Assembly: GCF_008831285.2 (NCBI RefSeq)
Contig: NC_045142.1
Span: 18,603,354-18,667,353 of the forward strand
Source of the DNA: Nymphaea colorata
Taxonomy: Eukaryota > Streptophyta > Magnoliopsida > Nymphaeales > Nymphaeaceae
Direction of reading: 5' to 3'
DNA length: 64,000 nucleotides
Part shown: positions 33,977 through 44,917 of the stretch, in pieces
Numbering within the stretch: the stretch's first letter is position 1
How the letters are laid out: each line of letters begins with the position of its first letter
The notes under the pieces: model-generated
What the model was told of the DNA's origin: nothing
The model's input: the letters and a program-made list of their open reading frames with translations, nothing else
Database searches by the model: none
Translations under genes and position numbers: made by a program

Positions 33977-34175
33977 GTGAGTACTCATGTTGGTATGGTG
34001 AGCACTAATGGCATTTGTTTCTACAGTGAGTACTAATGGCATTTGTTTCTAGAGTGAGTACTAATGGCATTTGTTTGTCAAGTGAGTACTCATGGCATTT
34101 GTTTGTCAAGTGAGTACTAATGACATTTGTTTGTACAGTGAGTACTAATGACATTTGTTTGTCAAGTGAGTACTA
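33977..34175. repeat. 28-bp minisatellite with GTGAGTACT units
   Basis: Eight starts of GTGAGTACTAATGGCATTTG and variants, mostly spaced by 28 bp. The first unit is shorter. Confidence 0.92.
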
Positions 34176-34747
34176 ATGGCAGCCCCTCGACACTGCACAG
34201 TCTGCACTCATACGAAGTATCATGCTTTCAGTTTCAAATGTTACGCGAACAAGTCCCTCTTATATATGCGACGTAAACATTATTCAATGTATCATCTATG
34301 GGGTATTGATCCGGGTCCAGATTCAATGAAAAGAAATACCTCCCTACTTATTCATCCCATTTGCAGACCATATGAAACGTTCCTCACTGCACCACCCCTT
34401 GAGCAAGTTCACAAGCTCCACATAGGCATGAGCTTGTTTATTAGATGAGTCAAACTTGAACTAGGCGCAAAGCTTTCTCATTTGAGCTTGACTAAGCTAT
34501 ACTTATAATTCGATAATGATCGATTGTCCTTGCTTCTTCAGTAAAAAAGAATCAGTTATAAATGATGCAAAATCAATTTCATATGAAGTTCTTTCTTCCA
34601 CAGTTATCAACGGAGGAGCACGCGCATTCTATGCATAAGATGGTTGATTTTCATTATAAGAACACTGAAAACATGGCACTAAAGTGAGCGAAAAAAAAGT
34701 AGAATGTCATGTTGTTTTGTACATGTGCACGGAAAAAGCGAGACACC

Positions 34748-34909
34748 ACACTACCTGGAATTTTCAATCCATGTTTGTGTGGCGGAGGACAGATGCGTTC
34801 AACCATCTTGCAAAACGAGTTACTAAGGTCCTTCTCAACGATATTGTCGCCACACCGCGAGTTTGTGACATTTCTTGAAACATGGTGTTCCAAACCATCT
34901 TTTTGAGTC
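34748..34909 (-). CDS. Candidate first exon, unidentified gene
   Basis: The minus strand opens at ATG (34909) with METQKDGLEHHVSRNVTNSR and runs to KHGLKIPG, followed by a GTAGTG donor. The paired module N1 retains only partial similarity (near 27800-27900). No domain recognised. A divergent gene or chance frame are both possible. Confidence 0.25.
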
Positions 34910-35482
34910 TCCATTTCTGAGTTAGATTTTTGGTTTGGAATAAGACAGCAAGGGTTTGGATAATAAATGTGAAAAGCGAGAAGCCGATTTGGCATTTGTC
35001 TTGATGTCTGTTTTGTCTATTTCGTCCTTTGTGGGCAAGTGTCTCACAACATATATAGAAAGGGTCCGAGGTATCACATCAAAAGAACCAAATCAACAGA
35101 TATGCATACTTACAATTCAAAGCAATCATAGATCAATAAAATGAAAAATGATATATACATATGGACGAAAGGGAAAAATATGAGAACTGGTGATGGCACT
35201 CGTGGTTTATTAAAATGTTAAACCCCACTAGTGCTTCCTCATTCTGTCAAGAGAATACCTCATAAGATGCATGGTATAAAGACAGCAAAAGGGAAAATTT
35301 TGAACTGTAATCTTGACCTATTGAATTAATTATGAATATGGGACGGGTGAACTTCAGGGAATACACAAGGTGGAGCAGTGCACCTGTCTATGACATTTCT
35401 TGGAACATGGTATTCCCACAATCAAACAATCCTTTTTAGTCTGCAGAAACATTTATTTCTGACTTACATTTTGGTTTGGAAT

Positions 35483-35668
35483 GTATATCTTAACACGGCA
35501 AGGATTTAGCTCAGACGTGGCTGGCTCCTCTTTTTGGGTTTTTGGGTGTGAAGCAGTGTCAAACCAACAAACAAGCATTAGCTCTTCTTGGAAAGGAGGT
35601 GATCCAGCCGCACCTTCCAGTACGGCTACCTTGTTACGACTTCACTCCAGTCACTAGCCCCGCTTTCG
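35483..35668 (-). rRNA. rrn16: Plastid DNA insertion: 3' end of 16S rRNA plus adjoining spacer (fragment)
   Basis: The plus strand contains AAAGGAGGTGATCCAGCCGC, then TACGGCTACCTTGTTACGAC and TTCACTCCAGTCAC. This is the reverse complement of the 16S rRNA 3' end, including the anti-Shine-Dalgarno sequence. On its other side TGTGAAGCAGTGTCAAACCA matches the plastid rrn16-trnI spacer downstream of 16S. Together about 185 bases of chloroplast DNA lie in minus orientation. The paralogous module N1 passes from TGGAATGGATCA to GATATGAAGG at about 27900-27915 without it. It is a nuclear plastid insertion, not a functional rRNA gene. Confidence 0.9.
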
Positions 35669-36387
35669 GATATGAAGGTTCACAATCTGACTTGGGACCT
35701 GCTGGGTCGGTCTTTAAATTCGGGTCTTCTCCGTTAACAACGTTGGCTGTCGGAATGTGATGGCGGTGGTTAAGCAGAGAACCGAAGGAAGGTACGAGGC
35801 CTACGAAGGCGGTCTTGGTTTTCGTCATTTGATTGGAAATCACTTCTATTTAAGTAATTTGTAGTATCCAGTGTGGACTTCCGGCGGATTCCCACACTGA
35901 AATCGATGATATACACACTCCTTTTCTAGCTTTCACCTTTGTTCCTAGACCGTCGTCATCATCGTCTACAGTTCTACTAGCTCGTTTCATTATCTGCCGC
36001 AACCGGAGGCGGATACGCATCTGTCATATCTGTCAAGGTACTGCGGATGCCGTAAAAATTCAGTGTTCATTTCATTTGCTTTGAATTTCTTATGTCTTTC
36101 GTGGTTACAGTGCGTGACTTTGATGGAATCGGGATTTTGTGTGTCTTCCTGGAAAATGCAGCATTGGTCCTAGGGTTTCTGTTCGCTTGATTTAGGGTTT
36201 TTGGATCTAAATGGTATGCCTTAAGTGTCTGGTATTCCATGACTTAACCAGCGATCATCGGACAACATTTACAGTCTTTGATCGGAACTAGCTTCTCTGT
36301 CTACCTAAAGATTTGAGTCTTGTTCAGATGCTTGCTCCGTTCGATGCTGTCTGTGGATTTTTTTTTTTGGGTGCTTGCGGCGACAGA

Positions 36388-36392
36388 GAGCT
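36388..36392. repeat. Target-site duplication of the LARD element (left)
   Basis: GAGCT, identical to 42142-42146. Confidence 0.93.
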
Positions 36393-36741
36393 TGATGGAT
36401 TTAGGGGAGTCGCGGAAGTCGGTGCAGAAGAATCTCCAACGGCTCGAGTATGCAGCGAATATCCCTGTGAAACCAACAAGACAAAAGAAAGAGAAAGAAG
36501 AAGAAAACTGATTTAGGGGTTTCCTTCCAAGGGGCTCCTCACGGATGATGTGTTAGAGAGTTTCTCAAACTCTGGATATGCTAGGAATATATAGTCCAGC
36601 CCCTTAGGTTTTCCCCAACCCTAATAGCGGTTACGTAAGTGAGAGATTTTAGGTGAGCATTAAAGCTCGTAACTGCAAGTGGGCCCCCTTGCAGTTATGA
36701 GATGAATGGGTAGGACTCATGGCCACTACCACTATCCAACA
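36393..36741 (-). repeat. 3' LTR of the LARD element
   Basis: 349 bp. On the minus strand it contains a TATA-like ACTATATATTCC (complement near 36583-36595). It is followed inward by TCTCCCACTTGGCC, the complement of a polypurine tract (36742-36755). Confidence 0.95.
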
Positions 36742-36755
36742 TCTCCCACTTGGCC
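36742..36755 (-). other. Polypurine tract of the LARD element
   Basis: The minus strand reads GGCCAAGTGGGAGA directly before the 3' LTR. Confidence 0.8.
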
Positions 36756-39700
36756 ATGAGACCGCCAGTTTGCTTCCACTATATGTGAGTTTTCTTAATT
36801 TTTAGTTACGAGGTTTTCCATAATTGGCTTGGCCATCGTAACTTGAATTTTCATTCAAGGATTGTAGCGAGGTTTTCCTTTCAACGGTTTTCCATCACAA
36901 CCTTTCAAGTATTCAATATATTTCACGTTATAACATATTAAAACTTAGTCCCATGTGGACCACAAGTTTTATATAAAACATCAAGAATTCTCTTGATAAT
37001 AATGCTAGCAATCATGTACACATTTGAAACGTACATGCATATTCTCTTCTTGTTCAACAACAAAAACAACCTGGATATTTTTCAACTACCTTATAAAAAG
37101 GCAAACCAGGATTTTTCTAGCCCCATAAAGGCTACATATTTGGCAAATAAATCATTTGAAATTCTTTTTGTCAAAATTGCTAGCAATCATATGAATGTAT
37201 CATTTGTTTCATTCATGTATCTCAAACATTTAACTGCCATAAAACAAGGGTCAGCCTGGACTTTCTTAATGTATACTTACAAGCCAAATTAGAAGCTTGT
37301 ACCAACTCCAGCACACAAGCTAATATGCATTAAAACACATGGAATATTTTCCTTTACTGTATTCCATAATTATTTAACTCCTTTAACAACAGGAGTTCCA
37401 TAGCATTCATGCAATGCATTATATCATATGGCAAAGCAATATTAGCTTTTCAACATAATAAATGGCATATTCAAGTGTGCTCCCACTTATCAAATATTTA
37501 CATAGTCATCAACTTGATTAGCGACACCTAATCTTTATTATGACTATTTAAGGGAATGAGCAATCAACCCATAGTCTATCATACAAGCACTTTTCATCTT
37601 GTATAATTTTCATCAATGTACTCTCTCATACAATGAGTTTCATTTAACTCATCAAGGTCAATACATAATTTTGACAACTCATGCATGCAATATACAATTC
37701 ACATATCTCTACATATGTATACCACAAGATGATCAATAAGATCACTAATAAGCTTCAGTTGGACGTTTAATACCAAACTGATCTTAGTCGATTTATTACC
37801 TGACTAATCAATCAATCAATCAAACTTGATCACCAAATAAATAGTCAGTTTTTGTACATGCAACAATTATTCACATATAATCATGGAGCTCACTACCCAG
37901 TCGGTTCATTATCAGACTGATCATCATAAGAATCGTGCACAGTTGATTCATTATTAAATTGTTTCTCAGTCGGTTCATTGCCAGATTGTTATCCAGTCGG
38001 TTCATTGCCAAACTGTTCCTCAGTCGGTTCATTGCCAAACTGATTATCTGAATAAATCAGATCCTCCAGTAGATCGTTATGATCTCCCACTGGATTATTG
38101 TATTTGGTATTCTTATTCGAACACTTCAAACTCATACATATAAGGAAAATGTCATATACCCTACTTTCATTTGGGTATCCAATACATATGTATTTGCAAA
38201 CACATCGTTTCATTTTTAGATATGCATTTAACAAGCATTATAGATCTCCAAGGATCTCAATATGGATCTAATTAGTGTGGATCTCATTATTTTCATGAGT
38301 ATTATTTTATACCTCATGAAAAATTTAAAATCAAATTCATCCTCAAACAAAAACTTGCTTAATAGCAAGCTAGCTTTGTTTGATCCTCAAACGAACAAAT
38401 AACATAATATGCTTGGATCTAATATAAACAAGATATGGATGTTTAACCATATATCCAAATATATATTCAAATCCGAATCAATGATGTACATAAGGTGGAT
38501 CTCAAACAATGAATAGATCCAATTTCAAAAGCCACATGAATATAAAGATTCAGATTATATTAGTATAGATCCAAACCAGAAACATCCACAATACAATTAA
38601 TGAGTTTAAAACACATGATCCTTATTGAAATATTATACAATATGATTCAACAACCATATTTGGATCATTGCTAACCCATCTCTCTTTTGAGAAAAACAAG
38701 TTATCATGTATTAGCACTTTAGTGCTACAAAGCTTCAAACAAATGCATTCTTGCCAATATTAATTTTGGTCCAAGAGTATTATATTACATCTCTTGAGTA
38801 TGCATTAAAACAAATTCATTTTCCTAAGAAAGAAAGGCAAACGAAGCTTTATTCAATGATTTTCAAGAATAACCTTTGGATCTAGAATGACAACACGTAT
38901 TGCAGTATGATCCTATCCAAAGGCAACCATGATAACATATATTGGAACTAAAACAACAGGATATGAATTATTCTCACATATCCAAACAAGTCAGTTTAGA
39001 CCTGCAGCTAAACTTTATGTAATGTGGATTTCATTAGTTCAAATATGGAAATTCAGATCCAACCAACAATATCCACAATACAATAATCTGAATTTAAAAA
39101 ACACAAATGATCCATATGAAGTATTGTGCACTATGATTTCAATAACCATGCTTGGATCCAAACAATAGTCCACCTGTTGAACAAGGTGAAACAAGAAAAG
39201 TTTCTTTACCTTGAGATGATGCATGTTTGTACCCAAACTTATCCATCACCCTTAAGAGCAAATAAAGTAAGTCTTTAAATCAAGACATTCAAACTTATAT
39301 GAGTTCCACTCCAAGAGTGTTACATTACACCTCTTGAATATATATTTTAAAACAAGTTCACCTCATTAATGGAGTAAATAAAGCCTTGTTCAATAGCACT
39401 CTAGAATGATTTGAATCTGAAAGGACAACAAATATCATAATATCATTGGATCCAAAAAGCAAACATGATATATTGTGTTTAGTAACAGCATGAGAATTTG
39501 GATCCAATGATTCAACCAAGTTAATTTGGATCTTAATGTATCACGACCCAACATAATGTTATAAGGATCTCACCATGTCTAAGAGTGTTGATTTACACCT
39601 CTTAGCATATCAACATGCAATAACATAATCATTCCTTCTAACTGGAATTCATCTTTAGCACTCTAGTGTTACACATTGAAAATGTACAACTTGTAAAACC

Positions 39701-40735
39701 ATTAGCTCTAAAAATCAATGTTCATCATAATATGTTTAGATCTAATATAAGCAATTTATAGATCTTGAACAAGTCAAATTAGATCATGCTCCAAAAGAGT
39801 GCAACGTTTAGTGTGAGATCCAAATTCAACAACTAAATGAATATTTAAAACAAAGCTTTGGTCATATCTAATATCTGCATAGACCCAAAATGACGAAGAA
39901 TATTCATAAATCAAGTATAATAACATATACTTGAACCAACATAAACATGATATGGATTTAGTTTCAGATCTTACCCATGTCGATCCACACACAATAATAT
40001 CAATACTAATTGATATGTGTTTAAACAAATAAAGTGGATCAAAATCCAATATGAATGTGTTTCAACACCATATCCATATCCAAATAAGATTTTAGTTAGT
40101 GTACAAGCACAGAGTTTATACCGCCATTTGATCATGCATCCATAAATAACAAAACTGCATAAACATACATACATGTTACAAACCATGTAGTTTTTGGTTC
40201 TTGACCAATTTTGAGGCTCCCACTCTAAAAGCCATTACCAAATTAATTCCATGACAAATATAAAACAATAATACATGAAAATCAATAAGGAGAATAATAT
40301 ATCAAATATCTCCAAAACCATTCTAAGGTATCACTTAAACAAGGAAAAGTCATATTAAAATTTTAGACCGTGAGTTTCCTTTCTCATTTTCAAAATTGCC
40401 TTTAGAACTCTTTTCTGTAATTTTAATAAGCCTGAGTGGTACTTGTATGCAATTTTACAAAATAACTCAGTCTTTCACCGAAATTGCAAAACAATCTTCT
40501 GGAACCCTCTTTCAGAAAATTATAATAAGTCTGAGGGTATTACGAAGAAATTTATAATAACTCAGGGGGTACCCCTACGCAATTTCGTACAAATATCTAG
40601 GTTTTCACCGAAATTAACTTTGACAAACCTCTTTCTGAAAAAGTTTTTAGCAAAAAAGTTGCGGCATTAATTTATCAAAATTGTAATCACTTTTTTTTGA
40701 AAATTATGCAAAACTGGTGGACTGATTTTGTAATT
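36756..40735. other. LARD interior, non-coding, with dispersed short repeats
   Basis: AT-rich. Recurring motifs include CAGTCGGTTCATTGCCAAAC (37900-38045, four or five tandem variants), CCAAGAGTGTTACATTACAC with CTCTTGA (38771, 39310, 39580) and many GGATCTAA/GGATCCAA words. A minus frame at 37989-38234 reads CIGYPNESRVYD, faintly like the end of a copia integrase, suggesting descent from a copia element. Confidence 0.5.
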
Positions 40736-41250
40736 TTCACACTTGGGATAAATACCCCTCCGAACCGTTTTTCACTCATTTTTTCGCTCGATACTCTCTC
40801 TCCTCTCGCGTGAACCCTTTCTCCTCTTCGGAGAGTTGCGCTAGGGTTTCACATTGCAGCTTCTTCCTGCCCACCGATGCCTTTAGCCGCCGCCTCCTCC
40901 TTCTCTGCCCTCGTTCCTTCTCTGTTGACACCTTGAGGAAGACAACTTCCCCAAACCAGAAGCTTAAAAAAAATAGCTTCCTCAGTCTCCCTTTCGCTGA
41001 GACAACGGTGAACCGACAGACTACAGAGGAACGACAGGAGGATGTTTCCAAGGCGTAACGCTGTCTTCCCCTTTAGACAAGTCGCCTCCTTGCTTTCAGC
41101 AAGAGATCTGTGCTTCTCGCACGAGGAAGACGACTGTCTTCCAGTCGATCGGGCGACTGCTACTTTTCATCGGTAGAGAAGGCGGGCAGACAGGTCGAGT
41201 TCAAGAAAGGATTTTAAGTCCCAACAAAAAACAGTAACTGTTCCTCCGGT
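40736..41250 (+). promoter_or_regulatory. Gene-like promoter/5' region inside the LARD element
   Basis: GC-richer than the rest. GGGATAAATACCCC (about 40745) is TATA-like, followed by a pyrimidine-rich CTCTCTCCTCTCGC leader, CTAGGGTTTC, and an open frame (40810-41058) starting MNPFSSSESCARVSH. This order is that of a plant gene start, antisense to the element. It may be captured host DNA or the element's leader. Confidence 0.35.
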
Positions 41251-41779
41251 TTTGACAGACGGGAGAATCCCGGCTCTTTTCCAGGTAGCCGTTGGGTCAG
41301 TTTCTCAAATAAGAGCAAAGGTTCTGTGTTCCATTTCCTCCTTATTCTTTATTTATTTTATTTTGGCTCTGTTGTATGTCGAGCAGAGCAGGCTCTGCCT
41401 CCTTTGCTACCGTTTGGCAGAGATGCAGGTCAAAAAAATTTACTTGAAGTAGTGGAGATCTTTGTGGACAGATCTTCTACGAGGGTCCTGATCTAGAAAA
41501 GTATTGACAGAGCCGATGTGCTCAGTCCTGGTCTCAGTCTCTCGCAGACACAGAGAAAAAAAAAAAAAGCTACATAATATGTAAAGCAGAGGATTCCAGA
41601 CCCAAACAATACTATCATGTTTCATGCTTGAACTCACTTTTGCCTAGCATGCTTTATTTTCAGTAAACGGATCACAGCATGATACACGCATGATGCACAG
41701 ATGACATATGCTTCACAGTAGTATAATCTGCACAGGCACAGGCACCATCGAAAACACTTACTGGTGTTCGATAGAGATG

Positions 41780-41791
41780 GCTCTGATACCA
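41780..41791 (-). other. Primer-binding site of the LARD element
   Basis: The minus strand reads TGGTATCAGAGC one base inside the 5' LTR, initiator tRNA-Met type. Confidence 0.93.
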
Positions 41792-41792
41792 C

Positions 41793-42141
41793 TGATGGAT
41801 TTAGGGGAGTCGCGGAAGTCGGTGCAGAAGAATCTCCAACGGCTCGAGTATGCAGCGAATATCCCTGTGAAACCAACAAGACAAAAGAAAGAGAAAGAAG
41901 AAGAAAACTGATTTAGGGGTTTCCTTCCAAGGGGCTCCTCACGGATGATGTGTTAGAGAGTTTCTCAAACTCTGGATATGCTAGGAATATATAGTCCAGC
42001 CCCTTAGGTTTTCCCCAACCCTAATAGCGGTTACGTGAGTGAGAGATTTTAGGTGAGCATTAAAGCTCGTAACTGCAAGTGGGCCCCTTTGCAGTTATGA
42101 GATGAATGGGTACGACTCATGGCCACTACCACTATCCAACA
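41793..42141 (-). repeat. 5' LTR of the LARD element
   Basis: 349 bp, differing from 36393-36741 at three sites (A/G in ACGTAAGTG, C/T in GGGCCCCCTT, G/C in GGTAGGACTC). Confidence 0.95.
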
Positions 42142-42146
42142 GAGCT
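42142..42146. repeat. Target-site duplication of the LARD element (right)
   Basis: GAGCT, partner of 36388-36392. Confidence 0.93.
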
Positions 42147-42712
42147 TACCGTAGGAAATCTGTGATACTGTTGGTTCGAATTACCGGCTGAAATTTGTGT
42201 AGTTCTGGACCACAGTGACGTTTGCTGAATGCGGTTTAGTTAAGGCCTAAGGCCTTTACAAGCTCAATCTATGAATTAGACTGTCAGTGACGAAATGGGT
42301 CTGTTTATTGATTGTTTGCGTATTTGATTTTGCGATTTATATTGTTGGTGGGAGTTTATGCTTGGCTGACTATCCTTCCTTTAAAATTTCATACTCATTT
42401 TTCTAATTTTATATCTGCTGTCAAAGATATTGAACATCGATCATTGTCTTGTCTGGGCCTTGTTTGTGTTATCCATTATTTTTTTTCTGAAGTTTCTTCT
42501 AAATTTTAGGTGTCTACTTCATCAACATTCTAGCAGATGCAATTAAGATAATTGATTACGGCACTGGTTGCTTGGAGCTGTTGATTGATTATGGAGATGG
42601 AAGAGTATAGCCACGGGACTGGCTCAATTATATAGTCTTTTTTAAGAATGGGGTTTCATCTGTGATTGTACTTGTCATTTAATGAGTTGGTCTAACTGAT
42701 TGGTGAATTTAG

Positions 42713-42876
42713 GCAATCACAGTTGGAGCTGATCCAGCTTTCGAATGGTTCTTCTGAATTTTTCTTAACTAGGAACTTGATTAAGAGAGTTGTGATTCCC
42801 TCTGGTGCTGCTTCCTTGGATGATGTTGACCTGGATCAAGTCAGCATTGATTCTGTTCTCAATTGTGCCGAGAAAG
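42713..42876 (+). pseudogene. PATROL1-like: PATROL1-like N-terminal exon (N2)
   Basis: TTTAG acceptor, then an uninterrupted 164-base segment reading SQLELIQLSNGSSEFFL, NLIKRVVIPSGAASLDDVDL and DQVSIDSVLNCAEK, with an AAAG|GTTAGG donor. It corresponds to the PATROL1 N terminus (LIKKVVMPPGAVTLDDVDLD). Better preserved than the N1 copy, which has a stop and a dead donor. A possible start ATGGAGATGGAAGAG at 42591 lies upstream, but its splice link is uncertain. Confidence 0.78.
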
Positions 42877-43000
42877 GTTAGGTGACAAAGATTTGTACGG
42901 ATTCAACTTCTGCAGCCATAAGGGAAAGAAGAAAAAAAATCTTGCAGTTAGTTCCCCTCCTTTTTTTTTTTGAGCTTTTAGGAACTTGTTTTTGTTACAG

Positions 43001-43066
43001 ATGTGCTGGAATTATCAGAAGCAACCAGAGACCGTTATGAAAAAAGTCATCCTTTCAGCGACTGAG
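43001..43066 (+). pseudogene. PATROL1-like: PATROL1-like exon 2 (N2)
   Basis: GTTACAG acceptor, DVLELSEATRDRYEKSHPFS (first Asp split across the intron). The donor has been destroyed: the first copy has ACT|GTGAGA while here GT is deleted, leaving ACTGAGATTC and an in-frame TGA. Splicing out of this exon should fail. Confidence 0.72.
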
Positions 43067-43695
43067 ATTCTTGTCCACTTATTTTTCTCTTTTAGCAGTT
43101 CCTATTATCTCACAAACTCCCATGTTCTAATTAATTGATATGCAGTCTTTTCTAGCTTGTGAATCTGTTTGAAGCATTTAAATGAAGTATTTTGATGGAT
43201 GAATATACCAACAAGTGATTATAGGTAGATAACTAGACAAACTTATCTGTGAACCAACAAACAAACAAATAAGTAACGTTCGTGTTTATGTGTGCACATA
43301 TTTGTGTGTATATGTGTACTTCATTTCCCAATAAGCCGAGGGAGCAATTTAGACAGGCTTAAGTGCTGCTTGAGGTTCAAATTGAGATGGCACTGACTAT
43401 GTTGCGTTGGTGTTGAAGTGATCCAGTCAATAAACACAGCTAGTTCTGTGACTGTCTCTATTTTCTTTTTCTTCTACAATACTTGCTTGAAATCAAACCT
43501 TTTTTTTGTGGCGGTTTTGTCATGTTGATGGGTATATACTTCCTTCCAGGGTATGTTTTTTTACGTATTTTTTGGTTCTTTTTGTTTTCTATGGTTTGGG
43601 GAAAGCTTGTCATTTGGTTTTCAATCTTGAAGCGTTTGGTTTGATTTGTGCATTCTTTTGCATAATGCAGTCATTTATCATCTTGGTGCTTGCAG

Positions 43696-43989
43696 ATGAA
43701 GAGGGTCCAGCAGAAGATTTTTTTTTACTTTCTAGGCGAGAATACTCAGGATCACCTCCATCACGGGAACCACCTCCAGTTCCTGTCCATACAGTGCCAG
43801 CACCTATTGTGACAATTCTTACAAAGTCACAGTCACTTCATTCCCCGCCTGTTCATGAGTTAACAATATATGGCATTGAGAATTTTGATGATGGAGATGA
43901 CGATGCTGGACCTAATGAACACAAGGTTGTAAGACGTCAACGAAATGATGCAAGTGACCTCATCTTTGAGTTGCCTCCATTTTCAACAG
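43696..43989 (+). pseudogene. PATROL1-like: PATROL1-like Pro-rich exon (N2)
   Basis: A 294-base open exon between TGCAG and ACAG|GTATGC. It encodes REYSGSPPSREPPPVPVHTV, then a Ser/Thr linker, an acidic run (FDDGDDDAG) and RRQRNDASDLIFELPPFSTG. This matches the PATROL1 region SSGSPPRRAPPPVPV through ANDATDIVPKLPSFATG. It is the longest intact exon of the locus. The surrounding gene is broken, so it is called part of a pseudogene. Confidence 0.8.
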
Positions 43990-44008
43990 GTATGCCGGCC
44001 ATCCTATT

Positions 44009-44009
<1 letters not shown>

Positions 44010-44064
<55 letters not shown>
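44010..44064. repeat. (TA)n(GA)n microsatellite
   Basis: A TA run followed by a GA run in the intron after the Pro-rich exon. The N1 counterpart at 30440-30475 is shorter. Confidence 0.93.
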
Positions 44065-44065
<1 letters not shown>

Positions 44066-44521
44066 TGGACCATCCAGTCACATTTTGTTTACAATTTTTT
44101 AAAACTAATTTTGTAGATGTGTAATGTGTTCTTCATGTCTAAAACCATGAAAAACCAACACAAAAATTGTATTATTTGGACATACAAGGTGAGTTTTATA
44201 AGCTAAAAAATTTATGACTGTTAAAAAGAGTAAAAAAACATAAACATAATTTTGACTGGTCTGTCCAGCTGGTTCAACTGTTTCACACACTCATAAATAT
44301 ATACATATGTATATATATATATATATACCGACAGTTACTTTGACATTCTATCTATTGAATTACATTGGATGCTTGTGATTGTTATGTATAAGGAAGGATT
44401 CACAGAACACACTTGTAATTAATAGAATACCACTTTGGCTGTCAATCTGAGGCCCATATTTACTAAATTAGTAAATTTCAATTCCAAGTAACAACATGCC
44501 TTATGCATTCATTGATGACAG

Positions 44522-44619
44522 GTATAACAGATAATGATCTTCACAAAACAGCATATGATGTTCTCTTAGCCTCTGTATTAGCTACAAAGTACATTTGCAA
44601 CATCCTTCGCACTTTTTCT
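44522..44619 (+). pseudogene. PATROL1-like: PATROL1-like exon 4 (N2)
   Basis: GACAG acceptor, ITDNDLHKTAYDVLLASVLA then TKYICNILRTFS, and a GTGAGG donor. Counterpart of 31294-31391. The exon itself is open. Confidence 0.77.
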
Positions 44620-44917
44620 GTGAGGTTAATTTCAGTATAAATGTGGATCAAACTTTTCAATCAGCATTCCTTTTATTGGTTTGGATCCAGTTTGTTAGTA
44701 GTGGAAATTGGCATGTTTAATTGATTGACAGTTCTTGATTAGATTCTCTTGCATCCTTGTTTTCCTGCAAAACAGCATTTATTGATTAAATAGTTCATGT
44801 TCTGTCATTGGGTTGTGATATCTTGCAGAATGAATATCTGATAGAAATCTTCCTTTGCATATAGTCTCATTTTGATGCATGTCATATAGATGTTTATATT
44901 CGGTGTGTCATTTACAG

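Larger units (their letters stand above)
33761..34974. other. Junction region between M1 and N2
   Basis: Separates the two tandem units. It holds a GTT/ATT microsatellite (33790-33830), a 28-bp minisatellite, two weak minus-strand exon candidates and a repeat of the motif GACATTTCTTGGAACAtGG (34868; also at 27813 and 35392). Confidence 0.5.
36393..42141 (-). mobile_element. Non-autonomous LTR retrotransposon (LARD type, 5,749 bp), young
   Basis: Two 349-bp LTRs (36393-36741 and 41793-42141) start TGATGGATTT and end ATCCAACA. They differ at only three positions by my comparison. GAGCT is duplicated at both ends. The primer site lies beside the right LTR and a purine-rich tract beside the left, so it reads on the minus strand. 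The 5.05-kb interior has no gag, protease, integrase or RT that I can recognise, so proteins would come from another element. The paralogous N1 sequence GACAGAGAGCTTACCG (28645-28660) is the exact empty site. Confidence 0.95.

Noticed and set aside
33977-34175. CRISPR-like array
   Set aside because: 28-bp contiguous units with no spacers; a simple minisatellite.
35593-35668. A functional rRNA gene or bacterial contamination
   Set aside because: Only the last 75 or so bases of 16S are present, joined to plastid spacer, and embedded in DNA that is colinear with module N1 on both sides. It is a small nuclear plastid insertion.
36313-36516. Small plus-strand proteins ending NIPVKPTRQKKEKEEEN at 36313-36516 and 41708-41911
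   Set aside because: These frames lie inside the LARD LTRs and repeat because the LTRs do. They are antisense to the element and have no independent support.
36393-42141. Two independent solo LTRs rather than one element
   Set aside because: A primer site and purine tract lie correctly inside the LTRs, and the flanking GAGCT duplication is shared across the pair, so they belong to one insertion.
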